A DNA stretch of 64,000 bases from Megamonas funiformis (GTDB lineage Bacteria; Bacillota; Negativicutes; Selenomonadales; Selenomonadaceae), in assembly GCF_010669225.1 (NCBI RefSeq), contig NZ_CP048627.1:2369292-2433291 (forward strand), read 5' to 3'. Positions within the stretch are counted from its first letter, which is position 1, and every line of letters starts with the position of its first letter. The translations under genes and the position numbers were made by a program. Shown here piece by piece: positions 16,363 through 24,266 of this stretch. Below the pieces are notes generated by a model. That model saw only the letters and a list, made by a program, of their open reading frames with translations. It was not told the origin of the DNA and searched no databases.

Positions 16363-17226
16363 TCAGCTCACCGTCCTTCCTGTCAATTCTACGAAGACAT
16401 CTTCTAAATTAGAATGACGTATAGTTGTCGCTACATCTAAAGTTCCAGCAAAATCTGCGCATTCTTTACGAGAATTAAAGAATTTATACTCTCTAGACTC
16501 TTCGCTATCCCATTCTACAACATATTTGCCAATTTGCTCACAAAGAGCCTTTGGCGTATCCAATTTTATTAAACTACCTTTATTTAAAATAGCCACTCTA
16601 TTACATAGATTTTCTGCTTCTTCAATGTAATGTGTAGTCAAAACTACAGTAACACCATCTTTTGGCAATCGACGTATTAAATCCCAAATACGTCGGCGCA
16701 CCTGTGGGTCTAAAGCCACCGTTGGCTCATCTAAAAATAAGATTTTAGGATTATGCATCAAAGCTCGCACAATCAATAAACGTCTTTTCATACCACCAGA
16801 TAAACTTTTTACTTTATCATTAACTCTATCTTGAAGCTCTACATAATTTAATAATTCTTCAATGCGAGCATGGCGCTCACTTTTGGGAATGTGATGCAAT
16901 CTTCCATGCAATTCCATATTTTCCCAAACAGTCAAATCCTGATCGAAATTTATATGTTGCGGTACTACTCCTATATATTTTTTTACATTTAATTCATCGC
17001 TGAATATATCTTTTCCCTTATATAAAATTTCTCCAGCTGTAGGCTTTGTAAGCATGGTAAGCATGCGAATAGTTGTCGTCTTACCTGCTCCATTTGGCCC
17101 TAAAAGCCCAAAGATTTCACCTTCATCAATCGTCAAATTTAAATCTCTTACAGCCGTTTTTTCTATATTTTTACCTTGTTTATTTTTAGAAACAAAATTT
17201 TTCTTTAGGGATTTTATTTCAAGCAT
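16363..17226 (-). CDS. ABC transporter ATP-binding protein (ABC-2/DrrA type)
   Basis: A 287-residue ABC ATPase. Walker A is GPNGAGKTT (~45), the Q-loop region is GVVPQHINFD, the signature is LSGGMKRRLLI, Walker B is ILFLDEPTVALDP and the switch is TTHYIEEAE. The C-terminal ~60 residues (TLDVATTIRHSNLEDVFVELTGR) are the extension found in DrrA/CcmA-like exporters. It pairs with the permease that follows. It lies 19 bases after btuD, so it is probably co-transcribed with the B12 importer. Confidence 0.9.
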   Translation of the reverse strand: MLEIKSLKKNFVSKNKQGKNIEKTAVRDLNLTIDEGEIFGLLGPNGAGKTTTIRMLTMLTKPTAGEILYKGKDIFSDELNVKKYIGVVPQHINFDQDLTVWENMELHGRLHHIPKSERHARIEELLNYVELQDRVNDKVKSLSGGMKRRLLIVRALMHNPKILFLDEPTVALDPQVRRRIWDLIRRLPKDGVTVVLTTHYIEEAENLCNRVAILNKGSLIKLDTPKALCEQIGKYVVEWDSEESREYKFFNSRKECADFAGTLDVATTIRHSNLEDVFVELTGRTVS

Positions 17227-17245
17227 ATTTATTCCCCTTATTATA

Positions 17246-18040
17246 TTAATTTTTAACTAAAGATACTGGAAAAATTATTTTATCTTCTGGATTTTGACAG
17301 TTTTGATACATCTTAGCATTCACACCAAATACTTTAGCTAAATTTTCTACATCAAGTACAGTATTTGGCTCACCTTGCTCAAATACATGTTTATCTTTCA
17401 AGATAACTATATCATCAGCATACATACGAGCATGATTTATATCGTGTAAGACCATAATCACTGTCATTTTTTCGCGTTTATTCAATTCATCTACTATCTG
17501 CATGACTTCTATTTGATGAGCAATATCTAAATAAGTAGTTGGCTCATCTAATAATAAAATCTTTGGCTGTTGAGCAAGTGCCATTGCAATCCATGTACGC
17601 TGTCTTTCACCGCCAGATAAAGTGCTGACTAAGCGATGAGAAAAAGATGTAATATGCGTTTTTTCCATTGCTTCTTCAATAACCGCTTGCTCTTTTCTAC
17701 TATTCAATGATTTAAACATGGAGCGATAAGGAAATCTGCCATAACTCACAAGCTCTTTTACCGTCAAATCTGTTGGTGTTGTCGCTCCCTGTGGTAATAT
17801 TGCCATTTTCTTCGCTAGATTTTTTCTGGATAAATGCAAAATATTTTCTCCATCAATCAAGATTTCGCCTTTATATTGACGATTTAATCCTGAGATAGCT
17901 TTTAATAAAGTCGATTTACCACAACCGTTTGGCCCTATGATAGCTGTCTTTTTTTCAGCTTTAAAATCAATATTAATTCCATCTAAAATCAATTTATCAT
18001 ATATTTTTATCATTAAATCAGATACTTTTAAATTAACCAT
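17246..18040 (-). CDS. btuD: corrinoid/iron-siderophore ABC transporter ATPase (BtuD/FecE type)
   Basis: A 264-residue FecE/BtuD-branch ATPase: Walker A GPNGCGKST (~36), the family-typical ILPQG Q-loop, signature LSGGERQRTWIAMALAQ, Walker B ILLLDEPTTYLDIAHQ and switch VLHDINHA. It abuts the BtuC-type permease (one base between), which follows the BtuF-type lipoprotein. BtuD rather than siderophore naming is inferred from the cobalamin riboswitch and the cbiK and cbiL genes upstream in the same operon. Confidence 0.87.
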   Translation of the reverse strand: MVNLKVSDLMIKIYDKLILDGINIDFKAEKKTAIIGPNGCGKSTLLKAISGLNRQYKGEILIDGENILHLSRKNLAKKMAILPQGATTPTDLTVKELVSYGRFPYRSMFKSLNSRKEQAVIEEAMEKTHITSFSHRLVSTLSGGERQRTWIAMALAQQPKILLLDEPTTYLDIAHQIEVMQIVDELNKREKMTVIMVLHDINHARMYADDIVILKDKHVFEQGEPNTVLDVENLAKVFGVNAKMYQNCQNPEDKIIFPVSLVKN

Positions 18041-18041
18041 A

Positions 18042-19067
18042 TCAAAGCTCCTTTCTAAGTAAAAATAAAAAGAATGGAGCTCCTAATATCGCCATGAAAA
18101 TTCCCACAGGCAATTCCAGTGGAGCAAATGCTACACGGGCGAAAGTATCACTATAAGTAACTACAGCTATTCCCAAAAGTGCCGACGAAGGTATCAAATA
18201 GCGATAATCTGAACCTACAAGCAAACGAGCTGTATGTGGCACTATAAGTCCTACAAAACCTAATAAACCTGCTACAGATACAGCACTTGCTGCCAATAAT
18301 GCTCCTATAGCAGTCAAATAAATGCGTGTTAATTCTACATTAACCCCTAGAGCCTTTGCTATATCATCACCCAATTGCAAAATATTTAAATGGCGTGAAC
18401 CCAACATTGCTAAAATAAATCCAATTAAAGCATAAGGCCAAATAATATCTACATGTGGCCATGAACGAGCCGATAAGCCCCCTACCATCCACATCAAAGC
18501 ACCATGTATTCTATCACTATATAAAACTAAAATAGCGGAAATACCTGCACCTAAAAATGCTGATACTGCCACCCCTGCTAAAATAATACGCAACGGTCTT
18601 ATACCATTTTTCCATGCCAATAAATAAATGCAAATAGCTGCAATCATAGCACCAACAAAAGCTATAGGCGTTATTAGATATTCCATAGCAGGAAATAATA
18701 CAATCACTAAAATACCTGTAAGCCCTGCCCCAGAAGAAATCCCTATGATATGTGGATCAGCTAAAGGATTTTTCATCACAGCTTGTAAAATAGCTCCTGC
18801 CATAGCCAAATTCATGCCTACTAATCCTGCTACTATCGTTCTTGGCAATCTAATATTATATAAAATCTGCTGATGAGGACTATTTACACCATCGATAAAA
18901 ATATTTTTCAATTCACTTATTGGAATAGCTACTGCTCCACTTATTATACTGCATATAATGCCCGAGCAAGCTAAAATGGCGAATACTATCATCATTAGTA
19001 TTCGCCATTTATTAATCGCTATGCCAAATTTTGTGGTTTGTAAAACTTCTTGTTTTTGCATAGTCAT
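18042..19067 (-). CDS. btuC: corrinoid/iron-siderophore ABC transporter permease (BtuC/FecCD type)
   Basis: A 341-residue FecCD-family permease with about ten membrane spans. Typical motifs are RLPRTIVAGLVGMNLAMAGAILQAVMKNPLADPHIIGISSGA (at ~73-114) and GLLGFVGLIVPHTARLLVG (at ~264-282), the latter containing the ATPase-contact loop. The ATG at 19067 has GGTGA six bases upstream; a second ATG three codons on is also possible. Twelve bases separate it from the binding-protein gene. Confidence 0.88.
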   Translation of the reverse strand: MTMQKQEVLQTTKFGIAINKWRILMMIVFAILACSGIICSIISGAVAIPISELKNIFIDGVNSPHQQILYNIRLPRTIVAGLVGMNLAMAGAILQAVMKNPLADPHIIGISSGAGLTGILVIVLFPAMEYLITPIAFVGAMIAAICIYLLAWKNGIRPLRIILAGVAVSAFLGAGISAILVLYSDRIHGALMWMVGGLSARSWPHVDIIWPYALIGFILAMLGSRHLNILQLGDDIAKALGVNVELTRIYLTAIGALLAASAVSVAGLLGFVGLIVPHTARLLVGSDYRYLIPSSALLGIAVVTYSDTFARVAFAPLELPVGIFMAILGAPFFLFLLRKEL

Positions 19068-19079
19068 ATCAATTCACCA

Positions 19080-20042
19080 TCAATTAAATTTATCTGGATA
19101 AACAAGCTTAGCCATAGCTTCAACCGCTTCTGGATAATGAATGCCTGGACTTAGTAAAAATAATTCCTGTGGCAAGAAATATACTTTCTTTTCTTTTACT
19201 GCTGGAAGAGTCTGCCATGCTGGATTATTTTCTACATTCTCCATCATAGATTTCTTTATAGTTTCTAGTTTTCCCATACTTGTAACAAAGATAACATCTG
19301 GATTTGCTGATACTAATGTTTCCAAACTATATGGCGCAGAAGTTGGATTGCTTTCCAGTGGAGTCAATCCCTTAGCAATATTTTCAAATTCCAAAATCTC
19401 TGCCGTTGAACCTGCAATACTACCTTCTAATTGTACAGTTACATTTTGAGCTGTACTATGTAGTATCGCTATACGTTTATGTTCATTTGGCAATTTGGCT
19501 TTTATTTCTGCTATTTTATTATCCATATCTTGTATCAAAGTTTTGGCTTTATCGGTATTTCCTGCAATCTGTCCTAAAACATCTACAGTATGTTTTACTT
19601 GGTCATACGTACGCATTTCAAGAACAACTACAGGAATACCATTTTCTTCAAATGTAGATACAAATTTATCATTCATACCCTTATAAGCAATTACTAAATC
19701 TGGTTGAGCTTCTATTACTTTCTCAATATTAATATTATAGACATTTCCTACTTGTGGTAGATTTTCATCTTCTTTGGGAATACCTGTTTTTGCTGATACC
19801 CTAGCCACTATTTTTCCATCAACAGCATGAAGTGGCTCTAAAAAAGATGCTGATAATGGTACTATTCTTTCTGGTTTTTTCGTCAAAACTACTTGTCTAT
19901 CAGCATCATCTGTAATAGTTAAATAACTATCAGTTCCACTCGAAGCATTTTTTTCCTCTGTTTGACTACCACAACCAACTAATATTACTGAAAAACATAT
20001 TACTAAAGCTAATATACAAAACAAACCATTTAATTTTTTCAT
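19080..20042 (-). CDS. btuF: corrinoid/iron-siderophore substrate-binding lipoprotein (BtuF/FecB type)
   Basis: A 320-residue class III solute-binding protein. The N-terminus has a lipoprotein signal (positively charged MKKLN, hydrophobic core, lipobox LVGC with Cys24), so the mature protein is anchored on the outer face of the inner membrane. The body follows the two-lobe helical-backbone fold, with PERIVPLSASFLEPLHAV near the start and QPDLVIAYKG and NPDVIFVTSMGK marking the lobes. It delivers ligand to the BtuC/BtuD-like pair. Vitamin B12 or its precursors is the likeliest ligand given the riboswitch; a siderophore cannot be excluded. Confidence 0.87.
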   Translation of the reverse strand: MKKLNGLFCILALVICFSVILVGCGSQTEEKNASSGTDSYLTITDDADRQVVLTKKPERIVPLSASFLEPLHAVDGKIVARVSAKTGIPKEDENLPQVGNVYNINIEKVIEAQPDLVIAYKGMNDKFVSTFEENGIPVVVLEMRTYDQVKHTVDVLGQIAGNTDKAKTLIQDMDNKIAEIKAKLPNEHKRIAILHSTAQNVTVQLEGSIAGSTAEILEFENIAKGLTPLESNPTSAPYSLETLVSANPDVIFVTSMGKLETIKKSMMENVENNPAWQTLPAVKEKKVYFLPQELFLLSPGIHYPEAVEAMAKLVYPDKFN

Positions 20043-20062
20043 AGTAACATTATCTAAGGCAA

Positions 20063-20770
20063 TTAAATACCTTTACTCCTTCTAGTCAAAATAGTTGATA
20101 AATAATTTAATTTTTTATCTTTTTGAGCTTGTAAGTCATTTATAATTTCTTCATCTGGAAGACCACAACGGCTTACAAGTACAGCATTATCCACCATATC
20201 ATTTTCAGCTAAAGCATCTACTACTTCAGGATAATTTTTATAAACTTTCATCATTACCACATTATTAGAAACAGCTAAAGCTTTATCAATAGTTTCTTTA
20301 TCAGCAGTTGCTGGAATTACACTGATGATATCATTGCCTTCAACTAAAGGATAACCTAATTTACTACCAATCGCACAAAATGCTGGCACACCTGGGATAG
20401 TTTCAATATTTATATCTTTTTCTTTTGCTAAAAGACGATATACATAAATATATGTACTGTAAAACATTGGATCGCCTAATGTTAAAAATACTACATTTTT
20501 TCCAGCTTGTAATAAAGCTAAAATCTCTTCTTTATTTTTCTGCCATGCATCAGTAGTTTCAAAATTAACTACCATTGGAAAAACTTGATATACAATTTCA
20601 ATATCATCTTTTAAATAAGGTTTAGCTATGCTTAAAGCTACGCTACCATCTTTTTTTTCTGTTTTTGGTGCAATGAGTACATCAGCTTTTTCAATAGCTT
20701 TAATAGCTTTCATTGTCAATAATTCTGGGTCTCCAGGACCTACACCAATACCATAAAAAGTTCCTGCCAT
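20063..20770 (-). CDS. cbiL: precorrin-2/cobalt-factor II C20-methyltransferase CbiL/CobI
   Basis: A 235-residue tetrapyrrole methylase. It has the N-terminal GIGVGPGDPELLTMKA SAM-binding loop (~7-22), the LTLGDPMFYSTYIYV motif (~97) and the IPGVPAFCAIGSKLG segment (~124), which are typical of the C20 enzyme. It adds the C-20 methyl group in corrin-ring synthesis, after CbiK inserts cobalt in the anaerobic route. The start ATG follows CAGGAGGATTTTTAATC. Between it and cbiK lies a 172-base gap with a hairpin. Confidence 0.92.
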   Translation of the reverse strand: MAGTFYGIGVGPGDPELLTMKAIKAIEKADVLIAPKTEKKDGSVALSIAKPYLKDDIEIVYQVFPMVVNFETTDAWQKNKEEILALLQAGKNVVFLTLGDPMFYSTYIYVYRLLAKEKDINIETIPGVPAFCAIGSKLGYPLVEGNDIISVIPATADKETIDKALAVSNNVVMMKVYKNYPEVVDALAENDMVDNAVLVSRCGLPDEEIINDLQAQKDKKLNYLSTILTRRSKGI

Positions 20771-20793
20771 GATTAAAAATCCTCCTGCATAAA

Positions 20794-20824
20794 AAGGTAT
20801 GTGACAAAATTTGCCACATACCTT
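20794..20824 (-). terminator. intra-operon hairpin between cbiK and cbiL
   Basis: 20794-20803 pairs with 20815-20824 (10 bp), followed on the minus strand by a short T run and then the ribosome site of cbiL. It could be an internal terminator or processing site that lowers expression of the genes after cbiK. The rest of the 20771-20942 gap shows no ORF. Confidence 0.6.
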
Positions 20825-20942
20825 ACTGTATTACATTTTGCATATTTTAGTAGAAACTAAATTACTTAATAAAATAATGCTCTTATTTATTTTACACTTG
20901 GCATATAAAAGCGTCAAGCATACAGGATTTATTCAAAATCTA

Positions 20943-21950
20943 TTATTTTTCTGCTTCAAGAGCGTTCCATGCTTCATTTGCTCTATCTACAAATAATTGA
21001 CGAACGTTTTGGTTTTCACCAAGACCATGAATGTATGCGTCTACTTTAATACCTTCTTTTTCTAAGATGGATTTATGAGAATCTTCTTCTGCACCAGCCA
21101 TATCATTATTTGCATGATCACCTGCAACCATCATAAGAGGCATCATTGTAACATGATTGATACCTTTTGCTTTTAATTGAGGAATAATATCTTCAAGAGA
21201 TGGCCAGCCTTCAACTGTATAAATCATTACTTTACCATCATAAAGTTTATTTAAACGATCTTGCATTACAGAATAATAAGCATTAGATGGATCTGGTGTA
21301 CCATGTGCCATCACTAATACTGCATCTTTTTTACCTAATTTTGGCATTTGAGAACCAATTGCTTGCATTACTGCTTCAACGTCATCTCTTTGACCTTCTT
21401 GACCCATCCAATACATAAGAGGTGTACCAATAGTCATTTTTTTGAATTGTGTTTTATAGATATCATATACAGCTGTTTTATAAGCATATTCCATACCAGG
21501 AATGATATCTAAGGAAGTAAGTGCTATACGATTATAGCCTTCAGCTTTTAATTGAGCTAATGCTTCTTCTGGTGTAGGAATAGTAATACCTTCATTTGCT
21601 TTTACACGGTCAATAATAATATGAGAAGTAAATGCTAATACAACTTTTGTATTTGGATGTGCTTTTTGAATTTCTTCTACAGTAGCTTCAATTGTTTTTG
21701 CACGAGTATCTTTGTATGTTGTACCAAAGCTCATTACTACAATAGCATCTTTATTTGGAGCTTTTTGAAGTTCTGCATCAGTTGTATTATATGTACGTAC
21801 ACCGATTTCAGAAGCTTGTAAAAGTGCAGGAGTTGCTGTTTTTACTTCTGGATTTAAACTATATCCTGCTGCAAAAGATGTTGCAGATACTCCTGTTAAA
21901 GCTACACATGCCATAGATGCGATTAACATTTTTTTCCAATTAGATTTCAT
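20943..21950 (-). CDS. cbiK: sirohydrochlorin cobaltochelatase CbiK, exported form
   Basis: A 335-residue class II chelatase. Metal-binding His residues sit in VLVMAHGTPDPSNAYY and in MMVAGDHANNDMAG, the pattern of CbiK. The N-terminal ~28 residues (MKSNWKKMLIASMACVALTG, then VSATSFAAG) form a clear Sec signal peptide with an AxA-type cleavage site, so the enzyme should be outside the cytoplasm, like CbiKP of Desulfovibrio. It inserts Co2+ into sirohydrochlorin at the start of anaerobic B12 synthesis; what an exported copy chelates is unclear. It is the first gene after the cobalamin riboswitch. Confidence 0.92.
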   Translation of the reverse strand: MKSNWKKMLIASMACVALTGVSATSFAAGYSLNPEVKTATPALLQASEIGVRTYNTTDAELQKAPNKDAIVVMSFGTTYKDTRAKTIEATVEEIQKAHPNTKVVLAFTSHIIIDRVKANEGITIPTPEEALAQLKAEGYNRIALTSLDIIPGMEYAYKTAVYDIYKTQFKKMTIGTPLMYWMGQEGQRDDVEAVMQAIGSQMPKLGKKDAVLVMAHGTPDPSNAYYSVMQDRLNKLYDGKVMIYTVEGWPSLEDIIPQLKAKGINHVTMMPLMMVAGDHANNDMAGAEEDSHKSILEKEGIKVDAYIHGLGENQNVRQLFVDRANEAWNALEAEK

Positions 21951-22086
21951 AATATCGTTCCTCTCTTAATTTATTTATAATGTCCTAAATTTGATATTTA
22001 AATAAATATTAAATACTTCATCTATTCGATTATAAAGTCATTATTGAGTATCACTTATTTCCATGAGAATATTATGGCTTATAGAT

Positions 22087-22124
22087 AAAAAAAATCTCTA
22101 CAAAATAAATATTCTTGTAGAGAT
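22087..22124 (-). terminator. riboswitch expression-platform terminator
   Basis: 22094-22103 pairs with 22115-22124 (10 bp) followed on the minus strand by an eight-base T run at 22087-22094. It lies between the cobalamin aptamer and cbiK, the position expected for ligand-controlled transcription termination. Confidence 0.88.
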
Positions 22125-22144
22125 AGTGTTTACTATAATAAATC

Positions 22145-22345
22145 TCCTACCTATCTCTCGCAGGTCATAACGGTGATTGACAAATAGGCAGTTCTTCTGA
22201 CTCAAGTTCATCGCTTCTTCAAGCCTTCCCAAGAAATATCTCAGTGACATAAATTTGAAGTTGCTCACTTTCACAGCGGCGGGACCGTAGCAGCTTTTAC
22301 TGCTTTCTCTATTAAGCCCAAAAGGGGCACCTATTCCACTCAATA
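22145..22345 (-). promoter_or_regulatory. cobalamin riboswitch controlling the cbiK operon
   Basis: Read on the minus strand, the region has the aptamer landmarks in order: GGTGCC near 22332, the conserved core GCTGCTACGGTCCCGCCGC at ~22270-22290, GTCACTG, GGGAAGGC, and the B12 box (AGTCAGAAGAACTGCC) at ~22187-22203. It precedes an exported cobaltochelatase, CbiL and a BtuFCD-like importer, and a terminator follows it, so binding of adenosylcobalamin should switch transcription off. Outer limits are approximate. Confidence 0.95.
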
Positions 22346-22412
22346 AATATAAAATTGTTAGAAAAATAATTTCATTTTTACAATAACACTTAAGAATATA
22401 TCTGTCAAGACA

Positions 22413-22832
22413 TTATTTATGTTCATCTACCATAGTCTCTGTAGCCAAACCAAATTTAGTTATCCCCGCAGCTTTAAATTTATCTAATAATACCATAATT
22501 TTTCCATAATCTACATTTTCATCAGCACGAATTACTACAGCAAAATTATTATTTTCTTCATATTTTTCTTTTGCACCTTGAAGTAATGTATCTTCATCTA
22601 TCAATTTATTTTCTAAATACAAAGTGCCATCAGCTTTCATAGTGACTAAATAATTAACATTTGTCTGACTTTGGGCATTTTGCACCTTAGGCATATTTAC
22701 AGGAATAGTTTTTAAATCCACCATGTATAGCGTGCTGAGCATAAAAAATACCAATAAGAAAAACATAATATCAATCATTGGTATAATCATGACTTCAGGC
22801 TTAGAAAACGCTCTTCTATCTTTTAAACGCAT
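22413..22832 (-). CDS. exbD: biopolymer transport protein ExbD/TolR
   Basis: A 139-residue ExbD-family protein. A short cytoplasmic tail leads into a single membrane helix (IPMIDIMFFLLVFFMLST, residues ~17-34) that carries the essential Asp21 of the proton path; the rest is periplasmic. It starts two bases after exbB. ExbB/ExbD use the proton motive force to drive TonB-dependent outer-membrane receptors. No tonB or receptor gene is in the window. Their place just before the B12 riboswitch fits a role in vitamin B12 or metal uptake across the outer membrane. Confidence 0.92.
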   Translation of the reverse strand: MRLKDRRAFSKPEVMIIPMIDIMFFLLVFFMLSTLYMVDLKTIPVNMPKVQNAQSQTNVNYLVTMKADGTLYLENKLIDEDTLLQGAKEKYEENNNFAVVIRADENVDYGKIMVLLDKFKAAGITKFGLATETMVDEHK

Positions 22833-22834
22833 TG

Positions 22835-23452
22835 TTATTCACCTCTAGTTATATAACCTTCAATTAGTGAAAAAACCTGTTCCATATCAGTTACGATACG
22901 GTCTATTCTCTGCACAAAATATGCATGAATAGCCAAAGAAACAATAGCTACACAAAGTCCTGTAGCTGTTGCGATTAATGCTTCACCTACACCCCCAGTG
23001 ATAGCAATAGCTTGACCTTCTTCTAAATTAAATACGCTAAAAGCTGAAATCATACCAATTATTGTCCCCAATAAACCTAACAAAGGAGCCATAGTGACAA
23101 TTACATTTAAATAATAAAGTCTTTCTCTAAATTTAGAAATACTTATCCCTGATTGAACTTCCAACAACATCATCAAATTAATATTTTTATTTTGCATTTT
23201 ATTGAAAGCAAAATCGACTAAAGAAGCTAAATCCCCCTTGCTATTTTGTGCTAAATTTCTAGCTTCTTCAATTTTATTATTAATCATCAATTTATAAAAA
23301 TTCTGTGCAAAAGCTCTTCCTGAATCAGCTTTCATAAAATATAATAAACGTTCTATACCAATAGTGATAATAAAAATTGAGCATATTAATAATATGTACA
23401 TTACTAATCCGCCCTTATGAAAATACTCTACACCTTGCATCAATAAGTCCAT
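22835..23452 (-). CDS. exbB: biopolymer transport protein ExbB/TolQ
   Basis: A 205-residue MotA/TolQ/ExbB family proton channel protein with three membrane spans (~16-36, ~105-130 and ~150-175). The segment APLLGLLGTIIGMISAF is the family signature, and GGVGEALIATATGLCVAI holds the conserved pore Thr residues. It pairs with ExbD. The presence of this pair supports a diderm cell envelope. AGGAGGTCTTTTC precedes the ATG at 23452. Confidence 0.93.
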   Translation of the reverse strand: MDLLMQGVEYFHKGGLVMYILLICSIFIITIGIERLLYFMKADSGRAFAQNFYKLMINNKIEEARNLAQNSKGDLASLVDFAFNKMQNKNINLMMLLEVQSGISISKFRERLYYLNVIVTMAPLLGLLGTIIGMISAFSVFNLEEGQAIAITGGVGEALIATATGLCVAIVSLAIHAYFVQRIDRIVTDMEQVFSLIEGYITRGE

Positions 23453-23574
23453 GAAAAGACCTCCTATAAAAATCTCACTTCTTGTATTATAATTTATTCA
23501 TACTAATAATAAGCTTATCAAATATAGCTGTCAAACCTAAAATCAAAAAAATTAACAATTAAGGAAGTGCTTTT

Positions 23575-24168
23575 ATGTTTACTACAAAAGTCCAAGTCGC
23601 CCATCATGATATGCAGGATTTTATTTCTAATTATCAAGACATAGACAAATTTTTGACTTATTGCCAACAATGTAATAATTATAATCATAAATGGTCTTGT
23701 CCACCACTTAGCTTTAATCCTAAAACTTATTTGAGCCAATATAAATCTATTTATTTAGTGGCTGTACAAATAAATTACAGTGAAGATACTATAAATAGCT
23801 TAACTACTAAAGAAGAAATTAGTACATTTACTCGCAAAACTTTGCGCAAACTAAAAAATGAAATAGCTACTGCTCTACTAAATTTAGAAAATGATAATAC
23901 AATTTCCTTATCTTCTGGTGGCTGTAGTTACTGTTGCAAATGCAGTAGAACTGTTAATCAACCTTGTAAAAAACCAGATAAAATGCGTCATTCTCTTGAT
24001 TCTTTTGGCGTAGATTTAGGAAAAGTAATGGAAGATATATTTAATATAAAATTACTTTGGGGCTTAGATAAATTACCAAAATATCATGTATTAATTCATG
24101 CTTTAATCTCTAACGAAACTATTTCTGCTACAACTATATCTGACATAATAAGCAAAAACAGCGTATAA
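23575..24168 (+). CDS. DUF2284 family predicted metal-binding protein
   Basis: A 197-residue Cys-rich cytoplasmic protein. Cys clusters are CQQCNNYNHKWSCPP (residues ~30-44) and GGCSYCCKCSR (~119-129) with a further Cys at NQPCKKP, the pattern of DUF2284. Six to eight Cys in such pairs suggest a bound iron-sulfur cluster or zinc. Function of the family is not established. It is a single gene with GGAAGTGCTTTT before the ATG and a terminator that overlaps its own stop codon. Confidence 0.83.
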   Translation: MFTTKVQVAHHDMQDFISNYQDIDKFLTYCQQCNNYNHKWSCPPLSFNPKTYLSQYKSIYLVAVQINYSEDTINSLTTKEEISTFTRKTLRKLKNEIATALLNLENDNTISLSSGGCSYCCKCSRTVNQPCKKPDKMRHSLDSFGVDLGKVMEDIFNIKLLWGLDKLPKYHVLIHALISNETISATTISDIISKNSV

Positions 24169-24189
24169 CTATAATAGTTATACGCTGTT
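24157..24189. terminator. bidirectional terminator overlapping the DUF2284 stop codon
   Basis: Perfect 16-bp stem, 24157-24172 with 24174-24189, with almost no loop as drawn (inner pairs will open). The stop codon of the plus-strand gene (24166-24168) is in the left arm. Confidence 0.85.
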
Positions 24190-24266
24190 GTTTTAAAAAA
24201 TATTCTTTCCCCCTCAGTTAAGGGAAAATATATAAAGTTATGGGGGAAAGAGAGAGAGTTAACAAA

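Noticed and set aside
22098-22343. Minus-strand 81-codon frame
   Set aside because: It lies wholly on the cobalamin riboswitch; the sequence is explained by the aptamer.
23453-23574. Minus-strand TTGACA and TATAAT upstream of exbB as one promoter
   Set aside because: The two boxes are about 37 bases apart, too far to act together.
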